In this document: in pieces, positions 48,118 to 56,242 of the stretch
Layout of the letters: each line of letters opens with the position of its first letter
How positions within the stretch are numbered: position 1 is the stretch's first letter
Source of the DNA: Rhodanobacter sp. ANJX3
GTDB lineage: Bacteria; Pseudomonadota; Gammaproteobacteria; Xanthomonadales; Rhodanobacteraceae
Length of the DNA stretch: 64,000 nt
Assembly: GCF_014200755.1 (NCBI RefSeq)
Contig: NZ_JACHCM010000003.1
Coordinates: forward strand, 620,001-684,000
Reading direction: 5' to 3'
Program-made: the position numbers and the translations under genes
The notes under the pieces: model-generated
Databases searched by the model: none
Told to the model about the DNA's origin: nothing
What the model saw: the letters and a program-made list of their open reading frames with translations, nothing else

Positions 48118-48429
48118 ATGCCCATGCAAAAAAACGCATTGTTCCGCGGCTGCACTCGCCCGCCCATGTTTTTGGGAGTGCCTTACGTGCCCTTCTTCGT
48201 TTGCGTGGGCGGTTGTTTTTTGATGGCCGTCTATTTCAGCTTCTACATTCTTTTTCTGATACCGGTGATTATCTTCATCATGCGGACCATGGCAAAGCGC
48301 GACGAGATGATCTTCCGGCTGCTCGGCCTCCGGCTGCAATTCCGTACAAAAGTGAGAAACCTGCAAGAAAACGATGGCATGTGGGTATTTACCCCCAACA
48401 GCTATCGCGGCAACAAACAGGAACCTTGA
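48118..48429 (+). CDS. virB3: VirB3, inner-membrane T4SS component
   Basis: A 103-residue protein with paired hydrophobic helices (VPYVPFFVCVGGCFLMAVYF and YILFLIPVIIFIMRTM) after a short head with LFRGCTRPPMFLGVP, which is the VirB3/TrbD motif. It anchors VirB4. It starts 12 bases after virB2; ATG 48124 is an equal alternative. A hairpin lies between it and virB4. Confidence 0.9.
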   Translation: MPMQKNALFRGCTRPPMFLGVPYVPFFVCVGGCFLMAVYFSFYILFLIPVIIFIMRTMAKRDEMIFRLLGLRLQFRTKVRNLQENDGMWVFTPNSYRGNKQEP

Positions 48430-48437
48430 CGACTACG

Positions 48438-48457
48438 CCCCGGCACTCGTGCCGGGG
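48438..48457. other. Perfect hairpin between virB3 and virB4
   Basis: CCCCGGCAC and GTGCCGGGG pair with a two-base gap, nine GC-rich pairs, without a T-run. It probably acts in the mRNA (processing, stability or ribosome access to virB4) rather than as a terminator. Confidence 0.7.
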
Positions 48458-48486
48458 TATTCCGTGTAAATCCATCGGTACAAAAC

Positions 48487-50949
48487 ATGTTCAGCCCCGA
48501 CACCCCCATCAGTGAATTTCTGCCACTGTCCACGCACGTCTCGCCCACCGTGATCAAGACCACGGGTGGCGATTTCATGCTCAGCTGGCGCATGGGCGGC
48601 CTGCCTTTTGTCGGTCGCGATGAGTGGGAGTTGGAACACAAGCACAATACCTTCAACCGTCTTTTGCAGACCTTACGCGCACCGGATTTCGTCAACGTTG
48701 CCTTTTGGGCGCATGACGTCCGCCGCCGCCGCAAACTCACCGACCACAGTCATTTTCAGCATGCGTTCAACCAGCAGATGTCAGATGCCTACTACGGCGC
48801 GCTGTCGTCGCAAAAGCTTATGCAGAACGAGCTGTACCTTACGTTGCTCTACCGACCCGTGGTCGGCGGAAAGCGCCTGGCCGAAAAATCCGCCGATGTC
48901 AGCCAACTGCAAGCCGAACAAGAGCAAGCCGTCAGTACGATCCTTGAGTTGGCAGGCAACGTCGAGGCGGTGCTAAAGGACTACTCGCCCTACCGCATGG
49001 GCATGTACGAGGCCGCCAACGGCGTGGTGTTTTCTGAGACGCTGGAATTCTTCGGCTATCTGCTGAACCGCATCGATGAACCGGTGCCGGTTCTCAGTGC
49101 GCCCATCTACCGCTATCTGGCGGTCAGCAAGCAACGGTTTTCGGCCAAGACCGGCGACTACGTAGTTACCACGCCGACCGGAGTCAACCATTTCGGCGCC
49201 ATGCTCAATCTCAAAGAGTTCGCTGATGGCAGCTATCCCGGCATCCTGAACGGACTCAAGTACCTCGACTTTGAATACGTCATCACCCATTCGTTCACCC
49301 CGAAAGGACGGCAGGATGCGCTCAAGGCCCTGGAGCGCACCAAGGGCATGATGGTTTCCTCCGGCGACAAGTCCTTCACCCAGATCGCCGAACTGGACCA
49401 CGCGATGGACCAACTGGCCTCCGGCAACTTCGTGCTGGGTGAATATCATTTCAGCATCGCCGTCTACGCGGCGGATCAGGCCACGCTTTCGCAGCAGATC
49501 GCCGCCACACGGGCAGAACTCTCCAACGCTGGCTTCGTCACCGTGAAAGAGGACATAGCGGTGGCCGCCGCTTTCTACGCGCAGTTTCCCGGCAACTGGA
49601 AATACCGCACCCGGCTAGCCAATCTCAGCTCCCTCAATTTTCTGGGTCTGTCGCCACTGCACAACTTTGCCGCCGGCAAAAAAGACAACAACCCCTGGGG
49701 CGAGTGCGTTACCACCCTGCAGGCCACCAACGGCCAGCCGTACTACTTCAACTTCCACGCCACACACCCGTCGGAAAACTCCCTCGGCGAAAAAGCCATC
49801 GCCAACACCATGGTCATCGGCAAGTCGGGTACCGGCAAGACCGCGCTCATCAATTTCCTGCTCAGTCAGGTGCAGAAGCTCAAGCCCACGCCGACCATCT
49901 TCTTCTTCGACAAAGATCGCGGCGCGGAAATTTTCGTGCGTGCCTGCGGCGGCAATTATTTGGCACTAGAAAACGGCAGGCCCACCGGGTTCAATCCCTT
50001 CCAGTGCGATTACACCGAAGCCAACGTACAGTTCCTCTCCGATCTGATCAAGGTGATGGCCGGTAAAAGCGTGTATTCCTCACGCGAGGAGGAAGACATC
50101 TTCCGCGCAGTGGAAAGCATGCTGGACACACCGATGCACTTGCGCAACGTTACCAATTTCATGAAGAGCCTGCCCAACATGGGTGACGATGGTCTCTATG
50201 TACGCATGAAAAAGTGGACTACAGGCAACTCACTCGGCTGGGTGTTCGACAACCCCGTGGATACCATCGACCTTTCCAAAGCCAACATCATCGGCTTCGA
50301 CTACACCGACATCATCGACAACCCTGAAGTGCGTGTGCCGGTCATCAACTACCTGCTGCACCGGCTGGAAGAACTGATCGACGGCCGCCCGCTCATTTAT
50401 GTCATGGACGAATTCTGGAAGATCCTTGACGGCAAGGGCGGGCTGAAAGAGTTCGCCAAAAACAAGCAGAAAACCATTCGTAAACAGAACGGCCTGGGCA
50501 TTTTCGCCACACAGAGCCCGGAAGACGCGCTCGCCAGCGATATCGCCGCCTCGCTGATCGAGCAGACGGCCACCATGATCCTCCTGCCCAATCCCAACGC
50601 CAGTCGCGACGACTATATCAACGGCCTCAAACTGACCGAGGCCGAGTACGCCGTAGTCGTTGCCCTGGATGAACGCTCGCGCTGTTTTCTGGTCAAGCAG
50701 GGCCATGCTGCGGCGGTATGCCAGCTCAACCTTCGCGGCATGGACGACGCGCTGTCGGTGATCTCCGCCTCCACCGACAACATCGAAATCATGCACCGGG
50801 TGCTGGCCGAGCGCGCCGAAGCCGAGGGCGTAACGGCCAACCAGCTCACGCCCGAGCAATGGCTGACAAACTTCTACGAACAACGAAAGGGCAGCGGCAA
50901 GCAAAAATCCGCCACCCCAACGCGCACCGCTCGCAGCGCTACGCGCTGA
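48487..50949 (+). CDS. virB4: VirB4, membrane-associated T4SS ATPase
   Basis: An 820-residue ATPase energising pilus assembly and substrate transfer. The amino half is the CagE/TrbE/VirB domain (about 190-400). The carboxy half is RecA-like: Walker A MVIGKSGTGKTALINFLL near 442-459, Walker B LIYVMDEFWKILDG near 636-650, and the late arginine/Gln motif IFATQSPEDALASDIAASLI. The full length agrees with the family (about 790-820). The last 20 residues are basic and Ser/Thr-rich. Confidence 0.94.
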   Translation: MFSPDTPISEFLPLSTHVSPTVIKTTGGDFMLSWRMGGLPFVGRDEWELEHKHNTFNRLLQTLRAPDFVNVAFWAHDVRRRRKLTDHSHFQHAFNQQMSDAYYGALSSQKLMQNELYLTLLYRPVVGGKRLAEKSADVSQLQAEQEQAVSTILELAGNVEAVLKDYSPYRMGMYEAANGVVFSETLEFFGYLLNRIDEPVPVLSAPIYRYLAVSKQRFSAKTGDYVVTTPTGVNHFGAMLNLKEFADGSYPGILNGLKYLDFEYVITHSFTPKGRQDALKALERTKGMMVSSGDKSFTQIAELDHAMDQLASGNFVLGEYHFSIAVYAADQATLSQQIAATRAELSNAGFVTVKEDIAVAAAFYAQFPGNWKYRTRLANLSSLNFLGLSPLHNFAAGKKDNNPWGECVTTLQATNGQPYYFNFHATHPSENSLGEKAIANTMVIGKSGTGKTALINFLLSQVQKLKPTPTIFFFDKDRGAEIFVRACGGNYLALENGRPTGFNPFQCDYTEANVQFLSDLIKVMAGKSVYSSREEEDIFRAVESMLDTPMHLRNVTNFMKSLPNMGDDGLYVRMKKWTTGNSLGWVFDNPVDTIDLSKANIIGFDYTDIIDNPEVRVPVINYLLHRLEELIDGRPLIYVMDEFWKILDGKGGLKEFAKNKQKTIRKQNGLGIFATQSPEDALASDIAASLIEQTATMILLPNPNASRDDYINGLKLTEAEYAVVVALDERSRCFLVKQGHAAAVCQLNLRGMDDALSVISASTDNIEIMHRVLAERAEAEGVTANQLTPEQWLTNFYEQRKGSGKQKSATPTRTARSATR

Positions 50950-50989
50950 TCCAATAGCTGACCTTTCACCTATCACGGAGAAAATCGCC

Positions 50990-51730
50990 ATGCGCACAAC
51001 ATCATTCAACAATGCCCGCAAGACCGCCATCGCGTTTGCCTTGACCTGCTGCTTCGCCGCTGCCGGCGCGCAGGCGCAGACCGGGGTGCTTACTCAGGAT
51101 ACGGTTGAGGAAGGCTGGAGCTCGGCAATGGCCGCATTCCAAAAGGGCGAACAGTATGCCAACGCAGTCGCCCAGCTGAATCAGATGCTATCGAGCATCA
51201 AGGGCCTGACCAGCGGCATGTCGCTGCTGCCCAATACATTGCAGCCGATGGATCCAGCCCCGCTGGTCCAGGCCCAGTGCAGCGGCAGCTCCAACAGTAT
51301 TGTCGGCAATCTGCTGAACAACGTCACCTCGCTGCTCAACCAGTCCGCCATGCAAAGCCAGCAGCAGATATGCGCACAGATCATCAACACCCAGGTCAGC
51401 AAGTACAACTCGACTCTGCAGATCCTGTCCCAGATCAGCAGCAGCGGCAGCCAGTTCACCAGCCAAGTGGAAGCCACGGCCAATTCCATCAGTACCCTTG
51501 CCGATTCCGGGCGCGCCCAGACCATGCAACAGGACTACAGCAACGCCCTCACCACCGAAATGAACAACTGGCAAACGCAGATGAAGGCCGACGACGAAAT
51601 CATCAGCTCGCTGCAGGCCATGCAATCGACGCTAGCCCAGTCTGTGATGAATGCCAAACCGGACTTGGCCGGCGATGCCGTCGAGGCGGCCGCACTGACG
51701 GCCGCCTTCAACTATCAACCGTCGCTGTAA
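50990..51730 (+). CDS. virB5: VirB5, minor pilus-tip protein
   Basis: A 246-residue secreted helical protein. Signal peptide ends AAAGAQAQ-TG (about residue 29). Then long Gln/Ser/Asn-rich amphipathic helices (WSSAMAAFQKGEQYANAVAQ, LNQMLSSIKGLTSGMSLLP, LQILSQISSSGSQFTSQVEA) characteristic of VirB5/TraC. Two central cysteines occur (QCSGSS, QICAQI). Positioned between virB4 and virB6, the standard order. Sequence-level family evidence is weak; topology and synteny carry the call. Confidence 0.8.
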   Translation: MRTTSFNNARKTAIAFALTCCFAAAGAQAQTGVLTQDTVEEGWSSAMAAFQKGEQYANAVAQLNQMLSSIKGLTSGMSLLPNTLQPMDPAPLVQAQCSGSSNSIVGNLLNNVTSLLNQSAMQSQQQICAQIINTQVSKYNSTLQILSQISSSGSQFTSQVEATANSISTLADSGRAQTMQQDYSNALTTEMNNWQTQMKADDEIISSLQAMQSTLAQSVMNAKPDLAGDAVEAAALTAAFNYQPSL

Positions 51731-51819
51731 GGCAAGCAACCCTCGCCACCTCATCACTCCGCCGTCGAGCATCGTTACACCATGGATTACCGCTCACCGC
51801 GTAAGGACAGAAGAACGTC

Positions 51820-52923
51820 ATGAATCTTGCCATCTACGCACTGGTCTTTAACTACATCAACAACGCCATCAACGATTTCATGATCCACCTCATGAATGAG
51901 ATGATGCAGTTTGTGTCGGGCATCGCGTTATTGATGATCACCATCTGGATCATGATGGTGGGTTTTCGGGTCGTTACCGGCCAGATGCGCGAACCTCTGA
52001 TGGGGGTGGTGGTCAACATGGCGCGCATCGGATTCATCGTGACAGTGGCCACCGGCATGAGCATCTTCGGCAGCGATATCCATACGCTGGCCACAACTAC
52101 TTTGCCGAGCGAGCTCAACCAGATGTTCACCGGCAACAGCGACACCATCATCGACGCGGTCAACAAGAACCTCGCCGAGACCGTTTTTGCGATGGGGGCC
52201 ATCGATGCCGTCCAGGCGCCCCCCGGCGACGTGCAGACGGTGACGCAGAAGGCCCGCGCCTCGGACTTTGCCATCTTCGGCACCGCCAGCCCGCCGGTCG
52301 CGGTGGGTACGCTGATGCTGATGTACAACTTCGCCATCGCCCTGTTCGTCGGCCTGGGACCGTTGTTCATCCTCTGCCTCATCTTCAACAAGACCAAGGC
52401 GCTGTTCGAGAAGTGGTTGATGTACGGCATCGCGACGCTTTTTTCGCTGGCCATGCTCAGCTTCATCTCCGCCATCGTGCTGCAGGTCACCCTGCGCGCG
52501 GCGGTGGCCCTGTGGAGCAGCAACGCCATCAACAACCTCATCGGCGTCTCCAGCGAGGGGCTATCCACCCAGTCTCTCGAACAAGGCGGCATCGGCGTCA
52601 TGATGACCATGCTCGTCCTCTCCGTGCCGCCCATGGCCGGCAACTTCTTTTCCAGCACGCTGGGCAACTTCATGCATTTCTCCGCCTTCGGCGGCGGCAT
52701 CGGCGGCGGCCGGCCCGGGCCGCAGGGACAACCGGCGGGGTCGTATGGCATGCCGCCATCAAATACAGGGCAATCCGCTCAGTCTGGATTCCAAGCCGGT
52801 AGCAGTGGCTTCAACAACCCCGGCCTTGTCCAACCCCGTCAAACCGCTGCGACCGATTCCGGTGTCCGTACCAATCCACAGTTTGGCAATGCGCCTACAG
52901 CGCCGCCATCATCCAACGGTTGA
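51820..52923 (+). CDS. virB6: VirB6, polytopic inner-membrane channel component
   Basis: A 367-residue protein of the TrbL/VirB6 family with about six hydrophobic segments, including FVSGIALLMITIWIMMVGFR, MARIGFIVTVATGMSIFG, LMLMYNFAIALFVGLGPLFI and a helix ahead of the conserved Trp (AVALWSSNAINNLI). A Gly/Pro/Gln/Ser-rich cytoplasmic tail of about 90 residues (290-367) follows. The segment VVNMARIGFIVTVATGM recurs, in broken form, after the effector gene (55925-56104). Ribosome-binding region GGACAGAAG. virB5 ends 89 bases upstream. Confidence 0.9.
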   Translation: MNLAIYALVFNYINNAINDFMIHLMNEMMQFVSGIALLMITIWIMMVGFRVVTGQMREPLMGVVVNMARIGFIVTVATGMSIFGSDIHTLATTTLPSELNQMFTGNSDTIIDAVNKNLAETVFAMGAIDAVQAPPGDVQTVTQKARASDFAIFGTASPPVAVGTLMLMYNFAIALFVGLGPLFILCLIFNKTKALFEKWLMYGIATLFSLAMLSFISAIVLQVTLRAAVALWSSNAINNLIGVSSEGLSTQSLEQGGIGVMMTMLVLSVPPMAGNFFSSTLGNFMHFSAFGGGIGGGRPGPQGQPAGSYGMPPSNTGQSAQSGFQAGSSGFNNPGLVQPRQTAATDSGVRTNPQFGNAPTAPPSSNG

Positions 52924-52934
52924 AGGAGCGAGCC

Positions 52935-53468
52935 ATGAATCATTGCACTGTCAAAGCATGGAGTCTCCTTGCTCTGCTGTTTTTGGTGTCATCGCCGATC
53001 AAGGCGCAGACACATCCGTGCGGAGCGGGCCCAGGACCAGGCGAGGTGCAGGTCGGCGAATCTCCGGGCGGCAATGGTCTAGCGCCCACGCCTATGTGTA
53101 ATTGGACGAACGGCAATCAGTCCCAAGGACCGCTACGGCCGCCTATGCACTGGACTACTCAGTGGGGGGCGATTGCGACAGACGGCGCTAAAGGTATTCT
53201 TGGAGCTGTTACCAACTTAGCCGGCAAGGATTTAGCGCAACAATCTGCATTGGCTGAATGTCAGGCAAAAGGTGGATTGCAGTGCAAGATCCAAATAGCT
53301 TACGACAATGAATGCGCCGCTATGGTGGTAGGCGATAATGGATTCAATGCTAATGCTGCAGCATCTGTTGATAAAGCCATTGAATTGGCCATGAAAACAT
53401 GCACTGCTAACACAGCTAATTGCCACGTCTATTACTCAGCATGCAGTAAACCGTTGTTGGTCCAATAG
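52935..53468 (+). CDS. Secreted DUF4189 family protein
   Basis: A 177-residue protein with a signal peptide (VKAWSLLALLFLVSSPIKAQ). A Gly/Pro-rich spacer follows, then a DUF4189 domain at about 75-175: HWTTQWGAIATDGAKGILGA, ALAECQAKGGLQCKIQIAYD, NECAAMVVGD. Six or more cysteines suggest disulfides. DUF4189 genes often accompany T4SS loci in Xanthomonadaceae. Their role is unproven; a periplasmic immunity or accessory protein is my inference. AAGGAG six bases before ATG 52935. G+C drops in the second half of the gene. A decayed relative lies directly downstream. Confidence 0.75.
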   Translation: MNHCTVKAWSLLALLFLVSSPIKAQTHPCGAGPGPGEVQVGESPGGNGLAPTPMCNWTNGNQSQGPLRPPMHWTTQWGAIATDGAKGILGAVTNLAGKDLAQQSALAECQAKGGLQCKIQIAYDNECAAMVVGDNGFNANAAASVDKAIELAMKTCTANTANCHVYYSACSKPLLVQ

Positions 53469-53582
53469 GTCAATGATCTTCATCTCAGCCATAGATTCTG
53501 GCGTCGATATCAACCCGCTATTTGACATTTAGCCTGAAAGACCGCCAACTTCAAGCGCCGTAGAGTCCGCCCGAATGCTGGC

Positions 53583-53850
53583 ATGATCATTGGCTTGCTA
53601 TTCTCAGAATTACAAAAAGACGCCCTCGGTGCAGTCAGAGATTTAGCAAGCCCAGACAGCGCGAAAAACGCAGTGATGGCGGATTGCCAATCGATAAATG
53701 GATTGACTTGCAAGGTTGAACTCTTTTATCGCAATGCGCTGCAATGCTTGTTAGTCCAAAGAGATACAATGTAATCCTTGGAGCAAACTTAGATAAAGCG
53801 GCCTCAGCTCGGATCAGCTATCGGTGCGGATTGCCATAGGCTTAGCATAA
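53583..53850 (+). pseudogene. Decayed second copy of the DUF4189 gene
   Basis: A 63-codon frame (53583-53774) reads KDALGAVRDLASPDSAKNAV, then ADCQSINGLTCKVELFYRNA. This lines up with GILGAVTNLAGKDLAQQSAL and AECQAKGGLQCKIQIAYDNE of the neighbouring intact gene. The signal peptide is missing, a TAA cuts the frame, and nucleotide similarity continues weakly past the stop to the GATAAAGC block. It lies 115 bases after the intact copy. I read it as a pseudogene from tandem duplication. Confidence 0.7.
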
Positions 53851-53971
53851 CGTTCAACGGCGTCAAGCAGCGTCCAAAAATCGCGATCATTGGCCTGTCC
53901 TTTAACGCGTCAGGCAATACCGCGTGCCATGATCGACGATACCAAACAAAAATGTAGCTGGTACTTTGCTG

Positions 53972-54628
53972 ATGAAAAACACTTTAGCATTTGCATTGAT
54001 TTTATTTTTAGCGCTTGCATGTGTGATGCCGTGCGTCAGCCGTGCCAATCCTGCTCCAACGGACCAACAAGCTACCCCCGCGGCGTTAACCCGTAATCCT
54101 TATAGCCAGACACCATCGCAGCATTCCGCCAGCCTGAAACTTCCCGATCACTTTACGCCCTACACCTCCGAGCCAATCGGCGACAATCGCATCTGCGTTG
54201 CTGGCCGCACCACCAACGCAGATGGCATGAATCAAAAGCCAGTGGCTTACGTAGGCGAGCAAGCCAGTAAACGCGTACTCTGGATCGCGCGACTCGATAT
54301 GCCCGCGGACATGTATCAAAGCCGCGCCACGCACTGCGCCCGCCACGGTGACTCGCTATACATCCTGCTGCAGTCCGATACGCAATCGGAGCAGACCTTG
54401 TCGCAGACCCTGCTGCGCGTGGTAAAGCTCAATGCGGCAAGCGGAGCCATGCAACTTCAACAGGATGTCGATGTGCCGTCCGCGTATTCCGTCTGGGTCG
54501 ACGAAGGCGCAAACCATTTTGCTTGGAATGGTGACCGTCTTGTTATCACGGGCCACGATTTGCTCGATGCCGATCATGCTCACCAAGCAGCTTTTACGCT
54601 GCGTTTGAACGACAACCTCAAACCTTGA
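53972..54628 (+). CDS. Predicted periplasmic immunity protein (X-Tfi candidate)
   Basis: A 218-residue exported protein. Signal peptide KNTLAFALILFLALACVMP, probable cleavage near VSRA-NP. A Cys in LALAC hints at, but does not match, a lipobox. The mature part is beta-rich (LPDHFTPYTSEPIGDNRICV, ASKRVLWIARLDMPADMYQ, VDEGANHFAWNGDRLVITG) and I recognise no family. It lies 13 bases upstream of the cell-wall-lytic effector. In Xanthomonas, X-T4SS effectors are paired with periplasmic inhibitors that protect kin, so the immunity role is inferred from position and export. A decayed paralogue is at 57725-58070. Confidence 0.65.
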   Translation: MKNTLAFALILFLALACVMPCVSRANPAPTDQQATPAALTRNPYSQTPSQHSASLKLPDHFTPYTSEPIGDNRICVAGRTTNADGMNQKPVAYVGEQASKRVLWIARLDMPADMYQSRATHCARHGDSLYILLQSDTQSEQTLSQTLLRVVKLNAASGAMQLQQDVDVPSAYSVWVDEGANHFAWNGDRLVITGHDLLDADHAHQAAFTLRLNDNLKP

Positions 54629-54641
54629 AAGGAGTCACGGC

Positions 54642-55838
54642 ATGAATGACAAAGAGCAATTCATCGCGAATATGTATCCAGCGGCGGCCAAGGTTTCGCA
54701 GGAAACCGGCATGTCCAAAGAGCTGATCCTCGCGCAGGCGGCGCTGGAGACGGGCTGGGGCGAAAAGGTGCTGCCGGGCACCAACAATATTTTCAACATC
54801 AAGGCATCGCCGGATTGGCATGGCCCGACCAAAACCTTCTTGGTACCGGAGTTCGAGCACGGCAAAAGGGTGATGGTAAACGCGGAATTTCGTGTCTACG
54901 GTTCGGTCGAGGAATCGCTAAACGACCGAGTAAAATTTTTGCAGGAAAACCCGCGCTATGCCAAAAGCGGCTTGTTCGATCCAGGCACCAAAGGCAATCT
55001 CGAAAAAGAAGCTAACGCGCTGCAAAAAGCCGGCTATGCGACCGATCCGAAGTATGCCGAGCAGCTGGCCGCCGTCTATAGCGGCTCAACCATGCAGCGG
55101 GCCGTCAAGCGAGCACAAGAGCAGTCGGCCGCTCCGGAACATCGCCAGACTACGCCCGCCAACCGCGCAAATACGGCATTCCACGATGCGGCGCCGGTAC
55201 ATGGACAAGGCGATAACAGCGCCGCCATGCGCCAGCTGCAAACGGACTTGAATCACCTCGGCTACACCGACGCCAAGGGAAAGCCGTTGAAGGCCGATGG
55301 CGATTTTGGCCCGGCCACGCAGGCGGCAGTGGAAGCGTTTCAGCGCCATCACCATCTAACCGTGGACGGCAAGGTCGGGCCGAAGACGCAGGAAGCTTTG
55401 CACACCGAGTTGCAGACACGATCTGCGCACGTCAAAGCCACGTCACCGGGTCTCGACAATCCCAAAAACCCCGATCACGCGCTCTACGAACAAGCGCTGG
55501 CCGGCGTGCGCCAGCTCGATGTCCAGGCCGGCCGTACCTCTGACCAGCACAGCGCCAATCTCGCTGCCGCGCTGGTGGTGGAGGCCAAGAAGGAGGGAAT
55601 GACCCGCATCGATCATGTTGCGCTCAGCACCGACGGCGGATCGCGCGTGTTCGCCGTGCAGACCGACGCATCCGTACACAAGTACGCTGAAGTACCTACG
55701 CTGCCCTCACTCAATACGCCGATCGACAAGAGCAGCGCGGCGGTGCAACTGCTGACTCAGCAGCAGGCGCAGGTGCAACCGGCGACTCCGCCACAGCCCC
55801 CCGCACCGGCGCAGGCCACCCCGGGTATGTCGCGGTAA
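54642..55838 (+). CDS. X-T4SS antibacterial effector: glucosaminidase + peptidoglycan-binding + XVIPCD
   Basis: A 398-residue protein in three parts. Residues 5-150: GH73/FlgJ-like N-acetylglucosaminidase (AAKVSQETGMSKELILAQAA, LETGWGEKVLPGTNNIFNIK, likely catalytic Glu36). Residues 193-255: PG_binding_1 domain (LQTDLNHLGYTDAKGKPLKA, DGDFGPATQAAVEAFQRHH). Residues 270-375: XVIPCD-type signal for VirD4 (LDNPKNPDHALYEQALAGVR, AALVVEAKKEGMTRIDHVAL, VFAVQTDASVHKYAEV, NTPIDKSSAAVQLLTQQQ), with a Gln/Pro-rich end. No Sec signal, as expected for direct injection. AAAGGAG precedes the start; coupled behind the candidate immunity gene. Predicted to be injected into rival cells and cut their peptidoglycan. 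Confidence 0.88.
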   Translation: MNDKEQFIANMYPAAAKVSQETGMSKELILAQAALETGWGEKVLPGTNNIFNIKASPDWHGPTKTFLVPEFEHGKRVMVNAEFRVYGSVEESLNDRVKFLQENPRYAKSGLFDPGTKGNLEKEANALQKAGYATDPKYAEQLAAVYSGSTMQRAVKRAQEQSAAPEHRQTTPANRANTAFHDAAPVHGQGDNSAAMRQLQTDLNHLGYTDAKGKPLKADGDFGPATQAAVEAFQRHHHLTVDGKVGPKTQEALHTELQTRSAHVKATSPGLDNPKNPDHALYEQALAGVRQLDVQAGRTSDQHSANLAAALVVEAKKEGMTRIDHVALSTDGGSRVFAVQTDASVHKYAEVPTLPSLNTPIDKSSAAVQLLTQQQAQVQPATPPQPPAPAQATPGMSR

Positions 55839-55884
55839 GCCGGGTCGCCATGCATACGATCGTGCCGCCACGGATCCGTTGCAG

Positions 55885-55922
55885 AAAGATCGGCCATGCG
55901 CGCAGGCGCATGGCCGATCTTT
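55885..55922. terminator. Terminator after the effector gene, 17-bp perfect stem
   Basis: AAAGATCGGCCATGCGC (55885-55901), loop GCAG and the exact complement ending in CTTT. Perfect over 17 pairs with A and T runs at the base, so it can stop transcription both ways. It marks the end of the functional virB/effector unit. Confidence 0.85.
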
Positions 55923-55924
55923 CG

Positions 55925-56104
55925 CTGTGGTGGATCGTCCTCACCGGCGGCCGGTCGCTGCCTGACAATGGCCCGCTGATCCTGGGCTATCGCCTCGTCA
56001 CCGGCCAGGCGTTTATCCCTTTTCCGGGACGCGATTCGATGATCGGCTTTACGGTCAACATGGCGCGTATCGGATTCATCGTGACGGTAGCCACCGGCAT
56101 GAGG
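55925..56104 (+). pseudogene. virB6 fragment (decayed duplicate)
   Basis: In one frame this reads LWWIVLTGG, GYRLVTGQAFIPF, then TVNMARIGFIVTVATGM. It corresponds to GFRVVTGQ ... VVNMARIGFIVTVATGM of the intact VirB6. At the nucleotide level 56054-56103 matches 52012-52061 with only about three differences. Everything before and after is missing. The open frame continues into 42 unrelated codons (from an ATG at 56114 with AGGAGAAGG upstream) to a stop at 56242, possibly the fused start of another lost gene. Confidence 0.8.
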
Positions 56105-56242
56105 AGAAGGATTATGGCAAAACCCGAACGGCATCTCGGTCACTACACTGAAGACTGGCGCCACCGCTTACTACCACCAACGATCCCATCGCTCACTCGG
56201 CGGACTCTCGCCTGTCGCCTACGCCATGGCATCATCAACTGA

